11,711 bases of DNA from Fusobacteriaceae bacterium UBA2433 (GCA_002342785.1 DDQV01000037.1:9070-20780), one strand, 5' to 3'. Counted from the first letter of the stretch, positions 1-7,138 are shown. Notes: generated from the sequence alone by a model not told the origin. Made by a program: numbers and translations.

Positions 1-67
1 ATCTTATTTTTTTATACTCTTTTATATCAATTTTATATTTGTAATTTATACAAATATATGGTAAAAC

Positions 68-96
68 TTATGTATATACTATATATAGTATATAAT
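68..96 (+). promoter_or_regulatory. Putative nrd operon promoter
   Basis: A perfect -10 hexamer TATAAT lies at 91-96. The hexamer 17 nt upstream, TTATGT at 68-73, is a poor -35. Transcription from here would begin near 103, leaving a leader of about 25 nt before nrdH with its AGGAGGT ribosome binding site at 114-120. The weak -35 and the overlap with a palindrome fit a regulated promoter. This is inferred from hexamer match and spacing only. Confidence 0.6.
73..94. promoter_or_regulatory. Candidate NrdR box overlapping the nrd promoter
   Basis: A perfect 22-bp palindrome has the 16-bp core ATACTATATATAGTAT at 76-91. The known NrdR box consensus is roughly acaCwAtATaTwGtgt. The core matches at 14 of 16 positions, including the invariant C and G and the central ATATAT. 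It fills the promoter spacer and touches the -10, where bound repressor would block RNA polymerase. NrdR is the nucleotide-sensing repressor of ribonucleotide reductase operons, and the genes downstream are exactly those. I see no convincing second box at the usual spacing. Confidence 0.7.
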
Positions 97-126
97 TGAA
101 TTGCAATCACAACAGGAGGTATTTGA

Positions 127-333
127 ATGATAAAAATATATGGTAAAGAGAATTGTACACAGTGCGGGGAATTAAAATCTAAATTAAACAATAGTGGTAT
201 AAAATTTGAATACATAGAAGATATTAAAGAATTGAGAATTATTGCTAGTAGAGAAAAAATAATGTCTGCACCAATAGTTGAATATAATGGTAAATTTTTT
301 ACTATGGATAGTTTCTTAGAAGAGGTAAAATAA
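127..333 (+). CDS. nrdH: Glutaredoxin-like protein NrdH
   Basis: A 68-residue thioredoxin-fold redoxin, probably the cytoplasmic dithiol electron donor that re-reduces the ribonucleotide reductase large subunit after each turnover. The redox motif is C10-T-Q-C13 near the N-terminus. S47-A-P-I50 is the usual cis-proline stretch opposite the active site. The length suits the NrdH/short glutaredoxin family. The ATG follows AGGAGGT (114-120) by 6 nt, so the start is secure. The stop lies 1 nt before nrdA, which supports the NrdH role over a generic glutaredoxin. NrdH proteins usually serve class Ib enzymes with thioredoxin reductase. Here the partner has an ATP-cone and no nrdI is present, so the assignment rests on size, motif and context. 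Confidence 0.85.
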   Translation: MIKIYGKENCTQCGELKSKLNNSGIKFEYIEDIKELRIIASREKIMSAPIVEYNGKFFTMDSFLEEVK

Positions 334-334
334 T

Positions 335-2587
335 ATGAATAGGATGGTAATCAATAGAGGAGGTATAAAAGAACCAATAGATATTGATAAAATTAGAGAA
401 AAATTAATTAAAGCTTGTGAAGGCTTAGATGTTAATATGTTGGAACTAGAGAGTCATATAGATAGTATCTATAAAGAAAATATTACGACTAAAAGAATAC
501 AAGAATCTCTTATCAACTTAACTACATCTATGATAAGTTTCGAATCTAGTCATTGGGCAAATGTTGGAGGAAGACTTTTAATGATGGAAGTTGAAAGGGA
601 AGTTTATCATGGCAGAGGTTATTCATATGATAATTTTTATAAAACCATAAGTGATCTATGTAAAAATAGTATCTATGATAATAGACTATTAGATTATACT
701 AAGGAAGAAATTATGGAACTTAATAAATATATAGTTTCTGATAGAGATATGAACTATGATTATGCTGGTGCTAATATGTTTATTAATAGATATTTATTAA
801 AATATAGTGGGAAAATATGGGAGCTACCTCAAGAAGTATTTATGGCTATATCTATGATGCTATCTCTCAATGAAAAAAAAGATAGATTAGATAAAGTTAA
901 AAAGTTTTATGACCTTCTATCACAAAAAAAAATATCTTTAGCTACACCAATTTTAGCAAATCTTAGAGTTGCAAATGGGAATCTTGCATCATGTTTTATA
1001 AGTGCTATAGATGATAATATAGAATCTATATTTTACAACATAGATTCTATAGCAAAAATAAGTAAAAATGGTGGTGGAGTAGGAATAAATCTTTCTAGAA
1101 TTAGAGGGAAAGGATCTAAAGTTAACGGATACTTAAATGCTAGTGGTGGAGTTATTCCATGGATAAAGATAATTAATGACACTGCAGTGGCTGTAAATCA
1201 ACAAGGGAGAAGAGCAGGTGCTGTAACTGTAGCATTAGATACTTGGCATACAGATATGGAACAATTTTTAGAAATTCAAAGTGAAAATGGAGACCAAAGG
1301 GGAAAATCTTACGATGTCTATCCACAAGTAGTGGTTTCAGATCTATTTATGAAGAGAGTAGAAGAAAATAAATCTTGGACTTTATTTGATCCATATGAAG
1401 TTCGAAAAAAATATGATGTTGAATTATGCGAACTATATGGAGAAAAATTTGAAGAATTTTATGAAAAGTTGGAAATGGATGCTAATCTAAAAATAATAAA
1501 AAAAATAAGTGCACGGGAACTTTTAAAGGAAATAATGAAAACTCAGATAGAGACAGGTATGCCATATATATTTTTCAAGGATACAGCTAATAGATTAAAT
1601 CATAACTCTCATAGGGGAATGATAGGTAACGGAAATCTTTGTATGGAAAGTTTTTCAAATTTTTCTCCTACTAGAAAATTTAGTGAAATAAGAGAAGATA
1701 ATGTTGGAATAACTAAAAATGCATTAGGAGAAGTTCATACATGTAATCTAGTTTCTTTAAATTTAGCTGAGATAGAAGATAGTGAGTTAGAAGAGATTAG
1801 TATCTTAGCTGTAAGATTATTAGATAATACAATTGATCTTACTAAATCACCAATTAGAGAATCAGATCGACACAATGAGTTATATAGAACTATTGGAGTA
1901 GGAGCAATGGGACTATCTGACTACTTAGCTTATAGATACCTTATATATGAAGAGTCAGCAGAAGAAGTTGATGAATTATTTGAAAAAATTGCACTTTATA
2001 CTCTTAAAGGAAGTTCTATATTAGCTAAGGAGCGAGGGAAATATAAGTTATTTTCTGGGTCTAACTGGGATAAAGGAATATTTTTTGGAAAGAAAAAACA
2101 ATATTATATAGATAATTCAAAATTAAGTTCAGAGTGGAAAGAAGTCTTTGATATGGTCGCTACTCATGGGATTAGAAATGGTGAACTAACAGCAGTGGCT
2201 CCTAATACATCTACATCATTATTGATGGGAGCAACAGCTTCTGTAAATCCAGTATTTTCTAGATTTTTTATTGAAAAAAATCAAAAAGGAGCAGTTCCAA
2301 GAGTAGTGAAACATTTGAATAATAGATCTTGGTTTTACAGTGAAGCTAAAAAAATTGATTCTAAAGAATATGTTAATGTAATGAGTAAGATATCTAGATG
2401 GATCACTCAAGGAGTCTCTATGGAATTATTATTTGATTTAAACAAAGACATAAAAGCTAAAGATATATATGATACTATAATGACTGCATGGAAAACCCAA
2501 TGTAAATCCATATATTATACTAGAACTATTCAAAAAAATAGTAATATAGCACGAGAAAAAGAGGAGTGTGAAAGTTGCAGTGGATAG
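335..2587 (+). CDS. nrdA: Ribonucleoside-diphosphate reductase, alpha subunit (class I)
   Basis: This 750-residue catalytic large subunit reduces ribonucleoside diphosphates to deoxyribonucleotides. Residues about 4-92 form an N-terminal ATP-cone, the site of overall activity control by ATP/dATP. The catalytic barrel carries the expected set: C220 and C470 as the redox pair, N434-L-C436-M-E438 with the thiyl-radical cysteine, Y727-Y728 on the radical transfer path, and a mobile C-terminal thiol pair C745/C748 that would be reduced by NrdH. These correspond to E. coli C225, C462, N437/C439/E441, Y730/Y731 and the C-terminal pair. The ATP-cone and length point to class Ia rather than Ib (NrdE), so I use nrdA. 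It starts 1 nt after nrdH, with AGAGGT at 321-326 inside nrdH as ribosome binding site, and its end overlaps nrdB. No broken residues are seen. Confidence 0.93.
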   Translation: MNRMVINRGGIKEPIDIDKIREKLIKACEGLDVNMLELESHIDSIYKENITTKRIQESLINLTTSMISFESSHWANVGGRLLMMEVEREVYHGRGYSYDNFYKTISDLCKNSIYDNRLLDYTKEEIMELNKYIVSDRDMNYDYAGANMFINRYLLKYSGKIWELPQEVFMAISMMLSLNEKKDRLDKVKKFYDLLSQKKISLATPILANLRVANGNLASCFISAIDDNIESIFYNIDSIAKISKNGGGVGINLSRIRGKGSKVNGYLNASGGVIPWIKIINDTAVAVNQQGRRAGAVTVALDTWHTDMEQFLEIQSENGDQRGKSYDVYPQVVVSDLFMKRVEENKSWTLFDPYEVRKKYDVELCELYGEKFEEFYEKLEMDANLKIIKKISARELLKEIMKTQIETGMPYIFFKDTANRLNHNSHRGMIGNGNLCMESFSNFSPTRKFSEIREDNVGITKNALGEVHTCNLVSLNLAEIEDSELEEISILAVRLLDNTIDLTKSPIRESDRHNELYRTIGVGAMGLSDYLAYRYLIYEESAEEVDELFEKIALYTLKGSSILAKERGKYKLFSGSNWDKGIFFGKKKQYYIDNSKLSSEWKEVFDMVATHGIRNGELTAVAPNTSTSLLMGATASVNPVFSRFFIEKNQKGAVPRVVKHLNNRSWFYSEAKKIDSKEYVNVMSKISRWITQGVSMELLFDLNKDIKAKDIYDTIMTAWKTQCKSIYYTRTIQKNSNIAREKEECESCSG

Positions 2588-3614
2588 GAAAAAAATATTT
2601 AATCCTAAAGGAACAGATAGTTTAGAACAAAGAAAAATAATAGGTGGAGATACAACAAATATATTTAATTTAAATAATGTGAAATACCAATGGGCAAACA
2701 ATTTATATAGAACTATGATGGGTAATTTTTGGATTCCTGAAAAAACCGATCTAACACAGGATAAAAATGATTATGTTAGTTTAGTAAATGAAGAAAAAGA
2801 TGCTTACGATGGAATATTATCATTTTTAGTTTTTTTAGATAGTATTCAAACTAATAATATACCAAATATTTCAAATTATATAACAGCTCCAGAAGTGAAT
2901 TTAATTTTAGCTATTCAAACATATCAAGAAGCTATTCACTCACAGTCTTATCAATATATAATTGAAAGTATCCTTCCTAAGGAAAAAAGAGATCTCATAT
3001 ATGATAAATGGAGAGATGATGAAGTTTTATTTGAAAGAAATCAATATATAGCAAAGGTATATCAAGACTTTATAGATATTCCAAATAATAAAAATTTTTC
3101 TAAAGTATTGATAGCTAATTTTTTATTAGAATCTTTGTACTTCTATAATGGATTTAATTTTTTCTATCTCCTTGCAAGTAGAAATAAGATGATGGGAACT
3201 TCTGATATTATTAAATTAATTAATAGAGATGAATTATCTCATGTAGTTTTATTCCAAAATATGATAAATGAAATTAAACAAGAAAATATAAATTATTTCG
3301 ATGAAGAAGAGATATACGAGATGTTTCAGGTAGCGGTGAAGCAAGAAATAAGATGGAGTAACCATATAATTGGTAAAAAGATATTAGGAGTTACAGAAAA
3401 AACCATTGAAGGTTATACTAAATGGTTAGCCAATGAGAGACTTAGAAGTCTTGGATTAAAAAAACTTTATATTGGGTATGACAAAAATCCATATAAACAT
3501 TTGGAAAAATTAGCTGATACTGAAGGAGAGGGAAATGTAAAAGCAAATTTTTTTGAAGGAAATGTTACTTCATATAATATGAGTTCCTCTATAGATGGAT
3601 GGGATGAATTTTAA
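2580..3614 (+). CDS. nrdB: Ribonucleoside-diphosphate reductase, beta subunit (class I, tyrosyl radical)
   Basis: The R2 subunit generates and stores the radical used by NrdA. Counting from GTG 2580 (344 residues), all metal ligands are present: D87, E117, H120, E184, E218 and H221. The radical tyrosine is Y124 in the motif E-A-I-H-S-Q-S-Y. This matches E. coli D84/E115/H118/Y122/E204/E238/H241, so it is a classical Tyr-radical enzyme, not the Phe-containing class Ic. The C-terminal tail, ending GWDEF, should dock to the large subunit. The start is uncertain. GTG 2580 overlaps the nrdA stop by 8 nt and gives MDRKKIFNP, but the GAGGAG at 2561-2566 is 13 nt away. GTG 2568 would add four residues with only 1 nt of spacing. 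Coupled translation with nrdA is likely. The metal (Fe or Mn) cannot be read from sequence. Confidence 0.92.
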   Translation: MDRKKIFNPKGTDSLEQRKIIGGDTTNIFNLNNVKYQWANNLYRTMMGNFWIPEKTDLTQDKNDYVSLVNEEKDAYDGILSFLVFLDSIQTNNIPNISNYITAPEVNLILAIQTYQEAIHSQSYQYIIESILPKEKRDLIYDKWRDDEVLFERNQYIAKVYQDFIDIPNNKNFSKVLIANFLLESLYFYNGFNFFYLLASRNKMMGTSDIIKLINRDELSHVVLFQNMINEIKQENINYFDEEEIYEMFQVAVKQEIRWSNHIIGKKILGVTEKTIEGYTKWLANERLRSLGLKKLYIGYDKNPYKHLEKLADTEGEGNVKANFFEGNVTSYNMSSSIDGWDEF

Positions 3615-3777
3615 AATAAATTATTATTTGGAAGTAAAAAATTAAAAAATATAAAGTTGTATTTTTTCACAATCTAATGAAATGATAAAACTTGTATTCG
3701 GAAAATGAACTATTAATACTATATAGGTATAGAAGTTGACAATTTTAATAATAAATTATAAAAAATATAAAAAAAAC

Positions 3778-3806
3778 TTGTATTTTAAAGGATTATAAGT
3801 TAAAAT
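3778..3806 (+). promoter_or_regulatory. Possible upstream pflB promoter
   Basis: TTGTAT at 3778-3783 is followed after 17 nt by TAAAAT at 3801-3806. Each hexamer differs from consensus at one or two positions, and the spacing is ideal. The -35 lies in the second copy of the AAAACTTGTATT repeat. In AT-rich DNA such pairs arise by chance, so this is a weak call. It would give a longer pflB leader crossing the palindromes. Confidence 0.35.
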
Positions 3807-3840
3807 AGGAATTATTTTGTAAGTCAAAGTAAAAATAGGG

Positions 3841-3873
3841 TGTTAATTAAAAATTAACAATTGTTAATTTTTA
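3841..3873. promoter_or_regulatory. Overlapping palindromes, putative operator for pflB
   Basis: Two perfect inverted repeats share a half-site. TGTTAATTAAAAATTAACA (3841-3859) has 8-bp arms and a 3-nt centre. A 26-bp perfect palindrome at 3848-3873 is centred on CAATTG, with core TTAACAATTGTTAA at 3854-3867. The half-site TTGTTAA/TTAACAA therefore occurs in alternating orientation, 25-57 nt upstream of the pfl -35. TTGTTAA-4-TTAACAA is close to published Rex (NADH/NAD+ sensor) sites, but here spacing and orientation differ. A CRP/FNR-family site is another option. No poly-T tract follows, so terminator use is less likely. Confidence 0.5.
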
Positions 3874-3897
3874 TGAACCAAGGATTAATTATTGTTG

Positions 3898-3926
3898 TTG
3901 ACTTTCTTTAATATAAGTGTTATACT
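3898..3926 (+). promoter_or_regulatory. Main pflB promoter
   Basis: TTGACT at 3898-3903 and TATACT at 3921-3926 are separated by exactly 17 nt. Each has one mismatch to the sigma-70/SigA consensus. The start of transcription would be near 3933, leaving a leader of about 35 nt with AGGAGG at 3957-3962. The same two hexamers with the same spacing recur before mglB (7278-7306). This placement rules out the GTG at 3917 as the pflB start, since it lies in the spacer. Confidence 0.75.
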
Positions 3927-3967
3927 TTTCACATGGAAAGACTACTATTAAATTTAGGAGGAATAAA

Positions 3968-6199
3968 ATGAGTGATTATTTAAATAGCTTTAAGGGAGAT
4001 CTTTGGAAAAAAGAGATCAATGTAAGAGATTTTATACAGAGTAACTATACACCATATAATGGCGGAGATGAATTTTTAGCAGGAGCTACTGATAATTCTA
4101 AAAAATTATGGGACAAATTAACAGAAATGTTTAAAACCGAAATAGAAAAAGGTGTTTATGATGCAGAGACTAAAATACCTTCAGATGTAGATGCATATAA
4201 AGCAGGTTATATAGAAAAAGATTTAGAAAGTATTGTAGGATTACAAACTGATGCTCCTCTAAAAAGAGCTATGTTTCCTAAAGGTGGACTTAGAACTGCT
4301 CAAAATGCATTAGAATCTTATGGATATAAGATGGATCCAGTGACAGTAGAATTTTTTAAAAAGAATAGGCCATCTCATAATGATGGAGTATTCTCAGCTT
4401 ATACAGATGATATTAAAGCTGCTAGAAGATCTGGAATTATAACTGGTTTACCAGATGCATATGGAAGAGGAAGGATCATAGGAGATTATAGAAGAGTAGC
4501 TCTTTATGGTGTAGATAGATTAATAGAAGATAAGATAGCTCAAAAGAAAACTTTAGATACAAATGAGATGACAGAAGATATTATAAGAAGTAGAGAAGAA
4601 GTAGCTCAACAAATTGTATCTTTAAAAGCACTAATTAAGATGTGTAGTTCATACGGATTTGATGTATCTAAGCCAGCTACCAATGCAAAAGAAGCAATTC
4701 AATGGACTTATTTTGCTTACCTTGCTGCTACTAAACATCAAGATGGTGCTGCTATGTCACTTGGAAGAGTTTCTACTTTCTTAGATATATATATAGAAAA
4801 AGATATTGCTAAAGGAATTATAACTGAAGAGGAAGCTCAAGAATATATAGATCAATTTATTATGAAATTAAGAATAGTAAGATTTTTAAGACCACCAGCT
4901 TATAACGAATTATTTTCAGGAGATCCTACATGGGTAACAGAATCAATAGGTGGAATGGGAGTAGATGGTAGAACTTTAGTAACTAGAACTTCATTTAGAA
5001 CATTAAATACTTTATATAATTTAGGTGCTGCACCTGAACCAAACTTAACAATATTATGGTCTGTAAATTTACCAGAAAATTTTAAAAATTTCTGTGCTAA
5101 GGTATCTATGGATACGTCGTCATTACAATATGAAAATGATGATCTTATGAGAAATCAATTCGGTGACGATTATGGAATTGCTTGTTGTGTATCTCCTATG
5201 AAAATAGGTAAAGGAATGCAATTTTTCGGAGCTAGAGTAAACTTACCAAAAGCATTATTATATGCTATTAATGGTGGAAAAGATGAAAAAAGTGGAGTAC
5301 AAGTAGGACCACAGTTTGCTCCTATAACATCTGAATATTTAGATTTCGATGAAGTTATGGAAAAATTTGATCAAAGTATGGAATGGTTATCTAAAGTATA
5401 TGGTAAAGCATTAAATATAATTCATTATATGCATGATAAATATGCTTATGAAGCATTCCAAATGTCGTTACATGATCTAGAAATAGATAGAACTCAAGCT
5501 CATGGAATAGCAGGAATTTCTATTGTTGCTGACTCATTAGCAGCTATTAAAAATGCCAAAGTAAAAGTAATAAGAAATGAAGATGGATTAGCAGTTGATT
5601 ATGAAATCGAAGGAGATTATACTCCATTTGGAAATAACGACGATGAAACAGATAAATTTGCAGTTATGATTACTAAAAACTTTATGAACAAAATTAGAAC
5701 TCACCATATGTATAGAGGAGCTAGACCTACTCAATCTTTATTAACTATTACTTCAAATGTAGTATATGGTAAAAAAACTGGTAATACTCCAGATGGAAGA
5801 AGAGCTGGAGAACCATTTGGTCCAGGAGCAAATCCTATGCATGGTAGAGATAGAAGAGGAGCTATTGCTTCTATGTCATCTGTTGCAAAATTACCATTTG
5901 AACATGCAAATGATGGGATTTCTTATACATTTGCTATAACTCCAGGAGCTTTAGGAAAAGAAGATTCAATTAGAAGAAATAATCTGATTTCATTAATGGA
6001 TGGATACTTCTCTCCAACTGGTGGACAACATTTAAATGTTAATGTATTTGATAGATCTTTATTAGAGGATGCTATGAAGAGACCTGAATTATATCCACAA
6101 TTAACTATTAGAGTATCTGGATATGCAGTTAATTTTGTTAGATTAACTAAGGAACAACAATTAGATGTTATAAAAAGAACTATTAACTCAACTATGTAA
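3968..6199 (+). CDS. pflB: Formate C-acetyltransferase (pyruvate formate-lyase)
   Basis: A cytoplasmic glycyl-radical enzyme that converts pyruvate and CoA to acetyl-CoA and formate during anaerobic fermentation. It is 743 residues long, against 760 in E. coli, and aligns along its whole length. The active-site cysteine pair is C406-C407 in I-A-C-C-V-S-P. The glycyl radical site is G718 in R-V-S-G-Y-A near the C-terminus. Substrate-pocket stretches such as S-F-R-T-L-N-T-L-Y and I-G-G-M-G-V-D-G-R-T are intact. The R-V-S-G-Y-A context and the CC pair distinguish it from other glycyl-radical enzymes such as glycerol dehydratase or choline lyase. The ATG has AGGAGG 5 nt upstream. An in-frame GTG at 3917 would add 17 residues but lies inside the promoter. 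The activase gene follows. Radical-bearing enzyme would be cleaved at the glycine by oxygen. Confidence 0.97.
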   Translation: MSDYLNSFKGDLWKKEINVRDFIQSNYTPYNGGDEFLAGATDNSKKLWDKLTEMFKTEIEKGVYDAETKIPSDVDAYKAGYIEKDLESIVGLQTDAPLKRAMFPKGGLRTAQNALESYGYKMDPVTVEFFKKNRPSHNDGVFSAYTDDIKAARRSGIITGLPDAYGRGRIIGDYRRVALYGVDRLIEDKIAQKKTLDTNEMTEDIIRSREEVAQQIVSLKALIKMCSSYGFDVSKPATNAKEAIQWTYFAYLAATKHQDGAAMSLGRVSTFLDIYIEKDIAKGIITEEEAQEYIDQFIMKLRIVRFLRPPAYNELFSGDPTWVTESIGGMGVDGRTLVTRTSFRTLNTLYNLGAAPEPNLTILWSVNLPENFKNFCAKVSMDTSSLQYENDDLMRNQFGDDYGIACCVSPMKIGKGMQFFGARVNLPKALLYAINGGKDEKSGVQVGPQFAPITSEYLDFDEVMEKFDQSMEWLSKVYGKALNIIHYMHDKYAYEAFQMSLHDLEIDRTQAHGIAGISIVADSLAAIKNAKVKVIRNEDGLAVDYEIEGDYTPFGNNDDETDKFAVMITKNFMNKIRTHHMYRGARPTQSLLTITSNVVYGKKTGNTPDGRRAGEPFGPGANPMHGRDRRGAIASMSSVAKLPFEHANDGISYTFAITPGALGKEDSIRRNNLISLMDGYFSPTGGQHLNVNVFDRSLLEDAMKRPELYPQLTIRVSGYAVNFVRLTKEQQLDVIKRTINSTM

Positions 6200-6214
6200 T
6201 AACATAATTGCAAT

Positions 6215-6262
6215 TAACATAAAAGTGGTAGTTAATTAATTTTAACTGCCACTTTTATGTTA
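6215..6262. terminator. Long hairpin after pflB (terminator or processing site)
   Basis: The left arm at 6216-6235, AACATAAAAGTGGTAGTTAA, pairs with 6242-6261. The only imperfection is a G-U wobble, and a further T-A pair at 6215/6262 gives a 21-bp stem with a 6-nt TTAATT loop. It begins 15 nt after the pflB stop. No clear T-run follows on the plus strand, so it probably acts as a partial terminator or an mRNA 3'-end stabiliser. That would give more pflB than pflA transcript. Confidence 0.7.
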
Positions 6263-6340
6263 TTGTATAAAGAGAGAAGATAATTACATACTTTAAAATT
6301 TTTATCTGATAATATTTGAATAAACAAGGAGGTAAAAGAG

Positions 6341-7075
6341 ATGGAACTACTAACAGGGAAACTACATTCATTTGAAAGTTGTGGAACCGTGGATGGGCCT
6401 GGGATAAGATTTATTGTATTTACACAGGGATGTCCATTAAAATGTAAATATTGTCACAATCCAGATACATGGGATATAAAAAATGCTAAGTATGAAAGAG
6501 ATATTGAATTTACTATAAATGAAATCAAAAAATACAAACCATTCTTTAGAAATGGTGGAGGATTAACAATCACAGGTGGAGAACCATTTGTACAATTAAA
6601 TTATATAGAAGCTCTATTAAAAAGAGCCAAAGAGGAAGAGATTCATACTGCTGTAGATACTTCAGGATATATTTTTAATGACAGAGTAAAAGAAATTCTT
6701 AAATATGTAGATTTAGTATTATTAGATATTAAAAGTATAAATCCAAATGTTTATAAAGATTTAACTGGAGTAGAATTAGAGAATACTTTAAAATTTGCGG
6801 AATATTTAGATAGTATAGGAAAACCTGTGTGGATAAGACATGTTGTTGTTCCTGGAATAACAGATAAGAAGGAAAATTTAGAAAAATTAGCAGATTATGT
6901 TTCTAAATTAAAAAATGTAGAAAAGATTGAATTACTTCCATTTCATCAACTTGGAACACATAAATGGGAAGAGATGAACCTTGAGTATCCTTTAAAAGAT
7001 GTCAAAGAACCAACCGTAAAAGAGATGAAAGATGCTAGACAAATTTTTAGAAATAAAGGACTAAATGTAGGGTAA
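6341..7075 (+). CDS. pflA: Pyruvate formate-lyase activating enzyme
   Basis: This radical-SAM enzyme installs the glycyl radical on PflB using S-adenosylmethionine and a [4Fe-4S] cluster. At 244 residues it is almost the length of the E. coli protein (246). The cluster motif is C31-X3-C35-X2-C38 within G-C-P-L-K-C-K-Y-C-H-N. It is preceded by the family hallmark S-F-E-S-C-G-T-V-D-G-P-G-I-R-F at 10-24. The SAM-binding G-G-E-P stretch is at 79-82, and R166-H-V-V-V-P-G and I-E-L-L-P-F-H complete the partial barrel. The ATG is preceded by AGGAGG at 6329-6334, 6 nt away. It lies 141 nt after pflB, beyond the hairpin, so it may be read through or use a weak local promoter (TTGTAT 6263-6268 with CATACT 6287-6292, 18 nt apart). 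A strong terminator follows. PflA rather than another activase is clear from the adjacent pflB. Confidence 0.96.
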   Translation: MELLTGKLHSFESCGTVDGPGIRFIVFTQGCPLKCKYCHNPDTWDIKNAKYERDIEFTINEIKKYKPFFRNGGGLTITGGEPFVQLNYIEALLKRAKEEEIHTAVDTSGYIFNDRVKEILKYVDLVLLDIKSINPNVYKDLTGVELENTLKFAEYLDSIGKPVWIRHVVVPGITDKKENLEKLADYVSKLKNVEKIELLPFHQLGTHKWEEMNLEYPLKDVKEPTVKEMKDARQIFRNKGLNVG

Positions 7076-7094
7076 AAAAAATTCTCAAAAAAAT

Positions 7095-7138
7095 AAAAAA
7101 AGATCCAAGATTAAAATTAATCTGGGATCTTTTTTTTA
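7095..7138 (+). terminator. Rho-independent terminator of the pfl operon
   Basis: The left arm A7-GATCCAAGATTAA (7095-7114) pairs with TTAATCTGGGATC-T7 (7117-7137), with one A/G mismatch and a tight 2-nt nominal loop. The stem core is followed by T8 (7130-7137). The A-run on the left also gives a T-run on the minus strand, so it may work in both directions. It starts 20 nt after the pflA stop and separates the pfl and mgl units. Confidence 0.9.

Larger units (their letters stand above)
3615..3967. other. Non-coding regulatory region between nrdB and pflB
   Basis: About 350 nt without a credible gene on either strand. It holds a weak A/T-only hairpin (AAAAAATA 3644-3651 with TATTTTTT 3660-3667) that could help end the nrd transcript. 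A 12-bp direct repeat AAAACTTGTATT lies at 3687-3698 and 3773-3784. There are several promoter-like hexamer pairs, the overlapping TGTTAA/TTAACA palindromes at 3841-3873, and the strong pfl promoter at 3898-3926. The pflB leader follows, with AGGAGG at 3957-3962. Confidence 0.75.

Noticed and set aside
48..63. Second NrdR box
   Set aside because: It has C and G at the right distance, but the central AT alternation is out of phase and the flanks do not match.
3644..3667. Rho-independent terminator after nrdB
   Set aside because: Only an A/T stem of 8 bp is present, too weak to call with confidence. It is mentioned in the intergenic entry only.
3716..3730. NrdR-like sequence ATACTATATAGGTAT upstream of pflB
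   Set aside because: It shares ten bases with the nrd box, but its right half breaks the symmetry and the register. Chance in AT-rich DNA is enough.
3917..3967. In-frame GTG extension of pflB by 17 codons
   Set aside because: The GTG lies in the spacer of the strong TTGACT-17-TATACT promoter, and the ATG at 3968 has a perfect AGGAGG. The added residues have no counterpart in the family.
5923..6213. Minus-strand open frames, for example 96 codons opposite pflB and others opposite nrdA, nrdB, mglB, mglA and at 33-215
   Set aside because: They lie antisense to clearly conserved genes, or overlap nrdH and its promoter, and look like shadows without family features.
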